A stretch of DNA of 64,000 bases from positions 60,032,709 to 60,096,708 of the forward strand of contig CM043971.1 in the NCBI GenBank assembly GCA_014529385.2, given 5' to 3'. The notes beneath the pieces are model-generated. The model did no database searches. It was not told the DNA's origin and was given only the letters and a program-made list of their open reading frames with translations. Position numbers and translations under genes: made by a program. The DNA is from Adiantum capillus-veneris. Taxonomy: Eukaryota; Streptophyta; Polypodiopsida; Polypodiales; Pteridaceae. Positions 10,718 to 20,510 of this stretch are shown here, one piece after another (the stretch's first letter is position 1; every line of letters begins with the position of its first letter).

Positions 10718-12108
10718 TTGCATGACATTAAATTGGATGCACCTTTGTCTAGTCGTACTTAGGCTCTTGCCATGCATCTTCTGCATCAAATTGTTATGCT
10801 TTGGTTGTGTCTAGTTTACATGATGAGCCTTTGTCTTTTGATGAAGCACAAAATTCAAAAAATTGGATGGCTGCCATGCAATCAGAATATGATGCACTTA
10901 TAGAAAATGACACATGGACTTTATGTGATTTGCCTCCTGGCAAAAAGTCCATTGGTACGAAGTGGGTTTACAAGTTGAAACGCAAGCCGGATAGTGAGAT
11001 CAATCGCTATAAGGATCGACTTGTTGCAAAGGGTTATGCACAGGAAAAAGGCATTGATTATGAAGAGACTTTTGCTCCCACTTGTCGTATGACTACTGTG
11101 CGTTTTCTATGTGCACATTGTATGTAAAGCGTGAGGGTGATGTACTTCTCATTGTGGTTCTTTATGTTCATGATTTGCTGATCACTGGAACTTTGAGAGA
11201 CATATTGTTGAATTTAAGGCTGATTTGAATGCTACTTTCAAGATGAAAACTTTGGGGCTGTTGCATCACTACTTGGGTATACAGTTTAAGCAATGTGATG
11301 GTGGTATTTCCTTGTGTCAGAAAACTTACATAGAGACATTGCTATGTAAGTTTGGACTTGAGGATTGCAAACCTATTTCCACTCCCATGGAAACATGTTT
11401 GAAGTTGAGTCTACATGATGTTGGCGATCGTGCTGATGTCACTCTTTATCAAACTGCTGTTGGCTACCTCATTTATGTATGCAACACGAGGCCGGATATT
11501 CAGTTTGTAGTCTCACAGGTCAGCAGATTTATGCATAGCCTAGGGTCTTAGCATTGGCAGGCTGTAAAGAGGATTTTCCGCTACCTTAGTGGCACTTTAT
11601 ATCTTGGTTGTTTTATCCCAATGGGGGATCATTGCCGCCAGACTTACATGGCTTTTCGGACTCATATTGGGCTGGTTGTTTTGACACGAGAGTGTCCACC
11701 ACAAGTGGTTTTTGTTTCATGCTTGGAAATTCATGTATATCATGGTTGAGCAAGAAGAAACCTATTGTGGCCACTTCGAGTTGTGAGGTTGAGTACAGGG
11801 CAGTCTTCACAGCTACGGTTGAGTGTGTATGACTGAGACGCCTTATGGCTTATTTGGGTGTTGAACCGAACACTGCCAACACTATCTACACTGACAGTCA
11901 GAGCGCATTGGCAGTTGCCAGGAACCCAGTTTTTCATGCTCGCACAAAGCACATTGAGGTGCATTACCACTATGTTAGGGAGAGGCTCTCAGCAGGAGAG
12001 ATCAGCTTGGCTTATGTGCCAACACAGGAAAACCTTGCAGATCTTTTCACAAAGGCATTGTCTCGTGAGAAGCTTTCAGCTTTGGGCTTACTCCCCTTTG
12101 TGGACTGA
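10718..12108 (+). pseudogene. Copia RT and RNase H of C1, broken
   Basis: After the Gypsy insertion, Copia resumes with the RT start (EPLSFDEAQNSKNWMAAMQS, IGTKWVYKLKRKPD, KGIDYEETFAPTCRMTTVRF). The frame then jumps at ~11115 straight to LYVKREGDVLLIVVLY. The ~80-90 residues normally between these blocks in RVT_2 are missing. The catalytic YVDD box reads YVHD (11163-11174). RNase H follows (11225-12108) with a TAG at ~11548, a small indel near 11607 and a TGA at ~11830. The RT deletion and YVHD are identical in C2, while the RNase H stops are private to C1. Confidence 0.88.
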
Positions 12109-12183
12109 TCATGTCCTTAGGGCATGGCACTTCCCTTTACTCATGTGCCAACTCTCGTTCACAACATCACTCCAAGGGGGATT

Positions 12184-12410
12184 TGTTACCATATACATGT
12201 GGTAGTGATGTGTGTGAACACACTAGGACCACCGGGGAATTTTTTCCCTCTTTAGGAGGTTTTTTCCCCCGTGCATGATATATACGCCCATCATTCTAGG
12301 GCTATCTATCTTTCCATTGCACACTAACTAATACACTCTCTATTGTGTTCCTTGAGCTTCCTTCGTCTTCTCCAAGCTGTGTGTGTTTCTCTGCAACCCT
12401 AATACCAACA
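12184..12410 (+). repeat. Copia LTR 2 (227 bp), shared by C1 and C2
   Basis: Same length and ends as 859-1085 (TGTTACC...ACCAACA), with a purine tract on its left (CAAGGGGGATT) and a primer site on its right. It is both the 3' LTR of C1 and the 5' LTR of C2. Confidence 0.92.
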
Positions 12411-12412
12411 AT

Positions 12413-12424
12413 TGGTATCAGAGG
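12413..12424 (+). other. Copia primer binding site (tRNA-iMet), C2
   Basis: TGGTATCAGAGG two bases after LTR 2, identical to the site at 1088. The Copia leader follows to 12710 and has no coding content. Confidence 0.9.
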
Positions 12425-12729
12425 AGGTTGCATCCTCCCGGGCTTAGTCGCCAGCTGCTCTAGTACACTCCTGCTCACTTTCTCCGATTTCAGTGAGCTT
12501 TGGTGAGCGTTCGTCGGTCGATTTTTGATTTGGGCTCATTTCGGCCTCCGTTTCCACTACAGGCAGTACTGCACATACTATTTCATCATTTTGTGCAGAG
12601 TTTGTGTCAGTGCTATTAACAGGTGCCTTATAGTCTTCTACGGTTTGTTCTATATAGCACAGGTCGTTCCCGCTCCATTTCTACTATTTTCGAGCACTTT
12701 TCACATCAGATAGCTACGAGAAATGATTT

Positions 12730-15420
12730 TCAGCTAAGACCATCTGCAACTGCGTTTTCCTTCCCTGGTCTATACTTTATGTCAAGGTCATATTCCTGTA
12801 ATAGCTCTATCCATCGCCGTTGTCGCATATTGAGAATGGGTTGAGTAAAAATCCACTTTAAACTCTTGTGGTCTGTAACCAACTGAAACTTGCGTCCAAG
12901 AAGATAATGTCTCCATAACTTCAGTGCATGTATAACTGCTAAAAGTTCCAGATCATGAGTGGGATAATTCTTCTCATGATCCCTCAGCTTTCGCGAAGTA
13001 TACGCCACCGGTCTTCCTTCTTGAGTAAGAACTCCGCCTAGAGCAAACTTACTAGCGTCTGTCGCTACTTCAAATTCTTTACTGAAGTCTGGAAGCTTTA
13101 AAATAGGAGCTGAGACCAAGAATTCTTTTAGCTTAGCAAAGCTAGACTCGTGCTCGGTCTTCCAATCGATCCTCATTCCTTTCTTCAGGAGTTCCGTCAA
13201 AGGTGCAGCAATACGTGCATAATCCTTGACAAAAATCCTGTACCATCCCGTTATTCCAAGAAATCCCCTTACTTCGCTGACAGTGGATGGTTGAGGCCAA
13301 TCAACGATGTCCTTGACTTTGTCTGGGTCCACTGAAATCCCTTCAACCGAAATGACAAATCCAAGATAGTTGACCTTTGGTGAGCAAAAAGTGCACTTGC
13401 TCTCCTTAGCGTAAAGCTGGTGTTCTCGAAGGAGATCAAGTACTTTGCGAACATGTTCCTTGTGATCTGCTTCATTCTTAAAATAGACTAGAATGTCATC
13501 AAAGAAAACCAAGACAAAATCATCCAGGTAAGGTCTAAAAATATCCTGCATAAGTCGATTGAAGCTTGCAGGATCATTTGTTAGACCAAAAGACATTACT
13601 GTGAATTCGTAGTGCCCATACCTAGTATTGAAAGCTGTCTTCGGAATATCTGATTCCTTGATCCTGATTTGGTAATATCCTGACCTTAGATCTATCTTTG
13701 TAAATATTTTGGCACCGTGGAGTCTGTCCAAAAGTTCGTCAATCCTTGGAATTGGATACTTGTTCTTGACAGTTACCTGGTTCAGTCCACGATAGTCTAT
13801 GCATAGCCTTAAGGTCCCATCCTTCTTCTTTTGGAAAAGAACTGGAGCACCCCAAGGAGAAGTACTGGGTCGAATGAATCCTTGCTCAATGAGTTGCCTA
13901 AGTTGTTCTTTGAGTTCGATGGCCTCCGGAAGTGACATTTTATAAGGTCTTTTTGAGATAGGTTCACACCCAGGGATAGTCTCGATCTCATGATCTACCT
14001 CTCTGTGTGGAGGAAGATTCGTAAGGTCTTCGGGGAATACGTCATCATACTCCCTCAGCCAGTCTGGTCGAAGTGAGGTACCTGATTGGTCCACCTTATT
14101 GAGTTTAATTGCATATATTTGCTGACCCTTCCTTAGTCCCTTCAAGAGTCTGCTGGCCTTAACTAGAGTAGCCTTAGGTCTCCCGTTTTCCCCCTGGATT
14201 AAGGCTTCATTTCCCAAGTTATCTGTAAAGGTAAAATTCCCTTGTGCACAATGTATGTGGGCCCTATTTTGCTTTAGCCAGTCCATCCCTAGTATCCCAT
14301 CGAAGAATCCTAAGGGTAGGGTTCGAAATTGGGCAGAAGTTGGGTGTCCTCCTAAATCAAAGTCAATTTTGCCTGCAGAGTGTTGAGATACTACTTCCTT
14401 GCCGTTTGCTAACTCGACAACTAGCTTGCTTGACGGATACTTATCTAGCTTAAGCTTCCTCATGCATCTGGGTGAAAGAAATGAAAGAGTACTGCCACAA
14501 TCTATAAGGAAGTTAAGTTGTTCACCTCTGAGAGATCCTGGCGTATGAATGACTGCGTATTGCTCGCAACCATTGGGATTGTCAATTGCAGCATGTAGGG
14601 TTGCTCTCTCCACTACTTCGTCACCCACAATTGGTTGTACCACTGCAGCATTCACTCTGGCGGTAGCTCCACGCCCTCGCCCTCTGTTCATTCTTCCGCG
14701 TCCTCCTCTTCCATTAGCTTGGCCACGCCCACGGGTATTCAAGGGTATGGCATTGGCGTTGGTTGCATGAATGTTCCTAGGGCAATTGGATCTGTAGTGT
14801 CCATGCTCGCCGCAACCATAGCATCGAACATCAGGGAACTCCATGGTTGTAGTGGTAGCCACAATAGGGCGCTGGTTATAGGTTTGGTTGGCTGGTCTGT
14901 TGTCCCAAGCAGTGTTCCTTGTCCTCTTTGCCCAATGATTCCTCCTATTCTGATTAGCCTTTTGTACTTCGAGAGCTAGAGGTTTAGCCCTCAACAAGGC
15001 ATCCTGTAGCGTTGACGGCCTGAGAGCCTCCAGCCGAGTGTTCAAGGGATCGATTAGTCCTTGACAGAACCTTGCCACCTGTTGTTCCAAGGTCATCTTA
15101 GGAGCATATCTCCGAAGAGTGAAAAACTTTGCATAGTATTCTTCGACCGTTGAATTCAGCTGCCGAAGTGAAAAGAATTCATTCATTCTCAAGGTCCTAT
15201 AGGCAGGTGGTAAATAACGTCCCATTATCGCAACTTTGATGTCTTCCCAGGACTGGGAAGATCCCTTAATATCCATGTCCCTGCAATGTTGCTTCCACCA
15301 TATCTTGGCATCGCCAGTCAGGCGGAACATCGCAAGCATGGTTTGATTTACGGGTTGGGTTCCCGCAGCTTCAAAGTAATCGTCCATGGCTTCCATCCAT
15401 ACTTCCGCATCTCTCTCCAC
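12730..15420 (-). pseudogene. Gag-protease-RT-RNase H of the truncated Tekay-like copy
   Basis: A frame of 896 codons, same domain layout as 20511-23312: gag, CCHC knuckle [14 protein letters not shown], protease [12 protein letters not shown] with FFDDILVY and RNase H. It ends at a TGA where the full copy has CGA (ADGLSRKS), 19 bp before the Copia junction. A few substitutions separate the copies, for example VYFKN against VYSKN just after the RT catalytic box. Without integrase or a 3' LTR it cannot move by itself. Confidence 0.88.
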
Positions 15421-15730
15421 ATTTGCCCCCTCACCCTTAAAGATCGGAGGTTGGGCTTGCTTAAGGAGGAGCTTCTTCTCTTGCGCTGCCGAGTACAGAG
15501 CAACAGGCGGTACCTACATGGGTTATACGAAATTCTTGATACCATTACTTGAATTTCAAGAGACACGAGACTTTAATAAAAATTCAAAATTCCACTTTAT
15601 CAAGAGACAGAGATTCATAGACAAAAAGCACTTTATTGATGGAATTTTATTACAATCGAAACTCCTCAAGGTTTAGAATGACTGGTGACCGCTTATTACA
15701 AGGCTTTATGGATTTGCGTATAACATACGC

Positions 15731-16234
15731 CTAGGAAATAGTATTGACATGATGCACTACTTCATTCGTGTAATAGTTCTTATACACATTCTTGAGGGGA
15801 TAATAAACTAAGATATTGGGCCGGAGTTCCGCCTTCAGTAATCCAAAGGTTTTGACTCGGTTTGCTGGGATCACATTGGTGACCTTCTCCAAGAGCCAGT
15901 CATTGATGGTTTGGTTGGAGTTGCCCAAAGCAGTCTGATCCAATCGTGTGGGCACCAAGTAGAATATCTCTATTACTCTCAACTCTTCTCCCCAACGTAT
16001 GTTCTTCAAGTCGGTAGCCAGGCATCCTAGCTTCCGAGCATTGATGTAGTAAACCCCTCCTGGAAATGTCCAATCAAGTTCCCATCCTTTATCAATGCGA
16101 GTGGAGTGTGGTGTATAAGCCTTCAACAGTATCTCCATGACATCTCGCCTGAACTGGTAAATAGGGGATCTTCGAGCTTGCTCATATATAAGCTCAAACA
16201 CTTGGAACTTCCGATATTCGAGCACGGGGTCTTC
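15731..16234 (-). pseudogene. ORF0 exon 2 of the truncated Tekay-like copy
   Basis: Second copy of the unidentified ORF at 23623-24126, about 168 codons with the stop, differing at under ten residues (for example TPHST for TAHST, LRPNIL for LWPDIL). The frame is still open, so selection or youth has kept it intact. It lies between the primer site (16336-16346) and gag. The candidate splice acceptor TTGCAG precedes it at 16235-16240. Since the left internal region lacks integrase, any product would come from a transcript starting in the 16349-19120 LTR. Confidence 0.6.
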
Positions 16235-16335
16235 CTGCAACATCAATGCAAGGAATTCGGATCAACTACCTATATACTTTTAGTTCCTTTTAAATGTTCA
16301 AACAATACGACTTTATTTTTCCAGCCTAACCTAGG

Positions 16336-16346
16336 CTCTGATACCA
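16336..16346 (-). other. Primer binding site (tRNA-iMet) of truncated Tekay-like copy
   Basis: Minus-strand TGGTATCAGAG, two bases inside the LTR end (CCTCACA CC TGGTATC), complementary to initiator tRNA-Met. Confidence 0.9.
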
Positions 16347-17021
16347 GGTGTGAGGTCCCCACCCCGTCGTATCATACAACGGATCTGATGGTAAACCTGA
16401 TGGCCACTAGATCTATAGCGGAAGCAAACAAAATGGTTCAGGGTTCGACTAGCGGACGATCTCTCATCACAAAGTGAGTTGAGTTCGAGCCTACTAGCAA
16501 AGAGATCTAGCTCCACCTCGCAGGGGAAGCGTACTTAAACTATCTAGCGATCCTATGACCCACCTTCCAAGAGGAGAGAAGCCTCGAGTGCCTTTTTCCC
16601 CATGTTTCAGAGGCACGTACTCTCGAGAGTTCCCCGCTCTAGGGGCAATGAGCGTTACTAATATCGAGTAAGCACTATGGGGACAGAGAGTTCCCGACCA
16701 ATCAGGACCACCCATCTCGTAGGCATTGGCAACCTGAGCCAAGCCCCCACTTTCCACCCCCACACTCACACTTCCTCGTGTGACCTAATTACTACCACAA
16801 GGTTGTTCAACATAAATATTCCTTGTTTTAATTCCGAATCACATGGTTCGTTAAAACAGCCCTTCAACCAGTATTGCAAACAACACCAAGACAGAATTCT
16901 AGTAAAAATTCTACTCAAACTTATTCATAAAAATTCCAATGTTCTGGAGGTACAACATCCCCCCTCCAGCGAGAGTTCACTCCTCCCGTTGTCGCCTAGC
17001 TGCCCATACAACTAGGTATGT

Positions 17022-17135
17022 CCACCGCATAGAAAGCACGTCATGGACACTCCCACCCCATAGAAAGCAAGACGTGGGTTCCCACCGCATAGAAAGCAAG
17101 TCATGGGTATCCACCGCATAGAAAGCATGTCGTGG
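17022..17135 (-). repeat. Four-unit minisatellite inside Tekay-like LTR (left)
   Basis: Four units of 29-31 bp starting near 17022, 17053, 17082 and 17111, core CCACCGCATAGAAAGCA plus an ACGT/CATGG variant. The same array is at 24914-25027. On the element strand it lies downstream of the putative promoter. Confidence 0.85.
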
Positions 17136-17429
17136 ATTCAAGAGTTCTAACAAGGAATTCTGCCCCCTGTGATCAGTAGGGGGGGTCAGGACTGATTCAA
17201 CATTGGAAATAAAATGAACATGTCGAGCTAAATTTTCCCTAGCAAACATTCTTTCCTCTTGCAAACAGCATACCCATCACACATTACCTTCCTACTTTAG
17301 AACTTAATGTACAATGATTTCAATGCCGAGGTTTCCGTCGGATTTCTCCAACATGTTCGGGGATATGTTCATTCTTAACTAATCGTATGCAATGTTAATT
17401 AAACAACTTGAATAGAAATTGGGACCTAC

Positions 17430-17570
17430 CTCTTCCATTTCTTCATCGATGGCCCGTGAGATGGCCGGTATTTGCTCTTCCATGGGGGCCTTCCCCTTTC
17501 CGTTGACATTGCTCGTTCCTGCTTCGCGATCATGGGCATCACCGAAGCGCGTCCTCTTAACCGGGGCCAT
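17430..17570 (-). CDS. LTR-encoded short ORF with splice-donor end (left LTR copy)
   Basis: Same short ORF as in the right LTR: it starts MAPVKRTRFGDAHDRE, 47 codons to MEE, then GAG|GTAGGT. Read through, the frame ends at a stop at 17379. In this LTR it would serve transcripts of the truncated internal copy (exon 2 at 15731-16234). Its preservation in both LTRs is expected of recent LTRs and is not by itself proof of function. Confidence 0.45.
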
Positions 17571-18462
17571 TTCTCACTACTTTAAATGATTAGCTTGGGG
17601 AAAGAGCTAAGGTTCACAGCATCATAGCAGTCCAATGGGTAGATTAGTGACATCAATTAATCCCTCCTATATGAGAGTCTAGATTTCTATCATAAGCAAT
17701 CATTAAGGATGGCACATAATCCTATGGGAACCGGCTCTAAGATAATTATTCGGCTTGCATGATCAAGAATAATTAAGATTTCACTATTAGAAATACCAGA
17801 GAATTGGATTAAGTATGATTAAACTATTTCCTAGCAATCAGATGGTGCAGATTTACCCTATGCATATGTGTGAGGAAAAACCAATTCTTAGAGACTTAAT
17901 GACGGATTAATTTCTCCTTAATTACGTCTTAATGCACAAGAAAAAAATGAATTCAATTAAGCTGCAATGTTAATGAGTGATTACAATAGTGATTCTCTTC
18001 AATCTGCACAAATACTAGCTTACCGATTAATTACTATACTATCTAGAGAGAGAAGATTCTGATAATTATGCTCTAATCATTAATCGAGAGTGAAGAATGG
18101 CTGATAATTCAGCTATGGAATGATGATTACATAATAGAGTACGAATAAGGAGAATTAAGGGAGTAGTCATAGAGATTTCCGACTAGGAATAGGCATAATG
18201 TACGAGAAATTTTGATGGTAGAGAAAGGAATTTACAGATAGCATTAATTAAACTATCGTTACCGTGATTAAGAGCTGGTAATCTTCTCGATTTTCTGATC
18301 TAATCGAGCTTCTTCAGATGAAAATTCGGCAGCACCTCCCTCCTAGCTTCTTCTTCAATAGGTGTGTGATTCGGCAGCACCTCCCCAATGTATGTGGGTG
18401 TGTGTGTATGCACTGTGTGAGTGTGTGTGATCATAAGTGTGTGTGTGTGTGTGTATGCAGGT

Positions 18463-18473
18463 CTTTAAATAGG
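18463..18473 (-). promoter_or_regulatory. Possible TATA box of Tekay-like LTR (left)
   Basis: Minus-strand CCTATTTAAAG just upstream (element sense) of the (AC)n tract. It is the only clear TATA-like element noticed in this part of the LTR. Confidence 0.3.
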
Positions 18474-19151
18474 CTCCTACAGGCTGAAAATCGATCTGGG
18501 TTGCTAAATGCATCTGGGAGCTTGTCCAGTTAAGCATGGCAAGTCCAGTTCTTTGCCCACCAAGTGTTAGGTTGGCTTGGTTAACTGGTTCTGAGACTGA
18601 GTTGCAGGCTTGGCAGCTTTCCCAAGACTCCCACAAAGCAAGAGGGCGCCCCCTAGCTGCTAAAGCTGATCTGGAGTGGCCACGGACCTGTTCCCACACA
18701 GTCCCGGGCCCCCGGTGCCTCCCCTGACAATTTTTAGGAAATTTGGTTCTAGGCAAAAACGGGTCATACGAATCGGATTTTGATGCCGTAAATTGCCATA
18801 CGAAGCTCTAACTAAGGCGTACTGGCCCGAGTACCTGCCATATTTAGCAGCCCCCGGGTCCGAAAATGCATTTTTTTCAAATTTGGGGTACGGTTGCAGA
18901 TTTTCAAGACGGTCAAAACTGGACGGGTTGGGTGGCCAAAAACTTACTATTTTTGGAAATTTTTCACAAAAATTATTTTAATTCACGTTTTGAAGCTTTA
19001 TAACATTCTAAACATCATGGCACTGACAGAATCTGGAAAACTGCTAAAAATAGTAACTTATTCCATTGTATTCATTTCGTTGTACAAGGGTGCTCTTGTG
19101 ATCGGGTTAGAGACCTTACAACCTCCCCAACGTGAAAAATTTGAGATGTCC

Positions 19152-20504
19152 TCATCTCAAGAATGAGTTTGGGTAATCTTTTAAGAGAGTCAATTCGTCT
19201 TCCCAAGTTGCATCTTCTTCACGGTAATCCTTCCACTTTACCAGATGCTCTGTGATAGTTCTGTTGCGTAATTGTCTCTCCCTTGTTTCAAGTACATAGT
19301 CAGGTTGGAGCTCGAGAACTCCTTGTGCTGGCATGACTATCTGATCTGAGTCCAAGAATTGATCGGGATTGGGAATATAGGGTTTGAGTAAGCTGACATG
19401 GAATACATCATGAACCTTCAAGTTTGCAGGTAACTTTAGCTTGTAAGCCTGGTCACTTACAACCTTAATGATCTCGAATGGTCCACAGTACCTTGGGCTA
19501 AGCTTCTTATATCTGCCTAGCGATAAGTTTCTTTTCTTAGGTCGGACTCGCAGAAAAACTTTATCTCCTTCTTTGAAAGTCCTTTCCGAACGATCCTTAT
19601 CTACATAGTGCTTCTGCCTATCCTGAGCTGCCTGAATGTCCTGGAGAATTGCTCTAGTCTGCGCTTCCATATCTTCTAACATCTTTCTAGAGGCTTCTAC
19701 TCTGATGATTGGATCTGAAAAGTTCAGTGGTGCTAAGCAGTCCTGTCCATAAAGAGCTTTGAAAGGTGACATTCCAATGCTTCTGTGTTCGGAAGAGTTA
19801 TAAGCATATTCTACCAAAGGTAGATATTGTAACCACTTCTTTGGTTCTTGCGAACAATAGGCTCTGAGAATGTCCTCAATGACTTGATTAACTCTTTCGG
19901 TTTGCCCGTCAGTCTGCGGATGATATGCTGTGCTGAAGGCTAATTGTGACCCAATAGATTGGAAAAGAGAGGTCCAAAATTTTGATGTAAACTTGGCATC
20001 TCTATCGCTGACGATACGCTTGGGTAGACCATGTAACCTAAAAATCTCCTTGATGAATACCCGACTAACATCTGAAGCAGTAAAGGTCGTCTTTACGGGT
20101 ATTAGATGAGCCACTTTTGTGAGCATGTCAACAACCACGAAAACAGAATCATAACCTCCTGTAGAAGGTAACCCTGTAACAAAATCCATACTTATGCATT
20201 CCCACTTCATCTGGGGTATGTCAAGAGGTTGAAGTTGCCCTGGTAATTTGATCCTTTCGGCCTTTATCCGTTGACAAGAAAGACATTGCCTCACATATCG
20301 AAGTATGTCTCCTTTCATTCCAGACCAGAAATAACTCCTTCTGACGGCGTGAAGAGTTTTAGCATAGCCTGGGTGTCCGGATGTAGGGCTATCGTGTGCT
20401 TCATATAGAATGGCCTTCTTTAAAGCTGGGTCTCTGGGTACACAGAGTCTACTTCTGTAGTAAAGACATCCTTCCATAAGAGAGTAATCTTTCGCTTCAG
20501 GCAT
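19152..20504 (-). CDS. Integrase with chromodomain, Tekay-like element
   Basis: 450 codons that continue the gag-pol frame after one TAG (20511-20513). The zinc-binding HHCC module is visible (H37, H44, C74, C77; CLSCQRIK). The catalytic core has D107 (SMDFVTGLP), D167 (VSDRDAKF) and E203 (TDGQTERVNQ). The GPY/F module (YCGPFEIIKV, ~339-348) follows, then a chromodomain-like tail (~402-438: YVLETRERQL, EHLVKWKDY, ATWED). Integrase inserts the cDNA; chromodomains of this class are known to steer integration toward marked chromatin. No internal frame damage is visible. The neighbouring truncated copy lacks this domain. Confidence 0.93.
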   Translation of the reverse strand: MPEAKDYSLMEGCLYYRSRLCVPRDPALKKAILYEAHDSPTSGHPGYAKTLHAVRRSYFWSGMKGDILRYVRQCLSCQRIKAERIKLPGQLQPLDIPQMKWECISMDFVTGLPSTGGYDSVFVVVDMLTKVAHLIPVKTTFTASDVSRVFIKEIFRLHGLPKRIVSDRDAKFTSKFWTSLFQSIGSQLAFSTAYHPQTDGQTERVNQVIEDILRAYCSQEPKKWLQYLPLVEYAYNSSEHRSIGMSPFKALYGQDCLAPLNFSDPIIRVEASRKMLEDMEAQTRAILQDIQAAQDRQKHYVDKDRSERTFKEGDKVFLRVRPKKRNLSLGRYKKLSPRYCGPFEIIKVVSDQAYKLKLPANLKVHDVFHVSLLKPYIPNPDQFLDSDQIVMPAQGVLELQPDYVLETRERQLRNRTITEHLVKWKDYREEDATWEDELTLLKDYPNSFLR

Positions 20505-20510
20505 CTTATT

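Larger units (their letters stand above)
859..12410 (+). mobile_element. Copia unit C1 (LTR to LTR, with nested Gypsy element)
   Basis: This is a Ty1/Copia retrotransposon in domain order gag, zinc knuckle, protease, integrase, [Gypsy insertion 3597-10717], RT, RNase H, LTR. The integrase-before-RT order defines Copia. It is dead: gag frameshift near 2170, further frame changes in the protease-to-integrase region, a stop near 3155, a deletion removing the integrase/RT linker, a deleted RT core and a mutated YVDD box. Units X, C1 and C2 share LTRs head-to-tail, which points to unequal recombination rather than separate insertions. Confidence 0.88.
12711..16348 (-). mobile_element. Truncated internal region of a Tekay-like Gypsy element
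   Basis: Near-identical (roughly 99% by eye) to 20602-24240, offset ~7892. It holds the primer site, ORF0 exon 2 and gag to RNase H, but ends abruptly inside RNase H against Copia leader sequence at 12710/12711, with AG at the join. Integrase and its own 3' LTR are missing. Its 5' LTR is the 16349-19120 LTR, which is also the 3' LTR of the complete element. Confidence 0.87.
16349..19120 (-). repeat. Tekay-like LTR, left copy (2772 bp)
   Basis: Element-strand ends are TGTAAGGTCTC...GGACCTCACA, an imperfect inverted repeat. The length is the same as 24241-27012 and the two differ by scattered substitutions and small indels. A purine tract (TTGGGGAGGT on the minus strand, 19121-19130) precedes it, as expected for a 3' LTR, and a primer site follows it, as expected for a 5' LTR. 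It contains a (GT)n tract (18397-18453), a four-unit minisatellite (17022-17135) and a short ORF (17430-17570). Confidence 0.92.

Noticed and set aside
11163-11174. YVHD as a possible active variant of the RT box
   Set aside because: The flanking ~80-90 residues of the RT core are deleted and frames are broken, so this is decay, not an alternative active site.
18355-18756. 133-codon ORF in the Tekay-like LTR (also at 26246-26647)
   Set aside because: Crosses the GT microsatellite and the putative promoter; its conservation is explained by the recent LTR duplication, with no start or splice context as for the 47-codon ORF.
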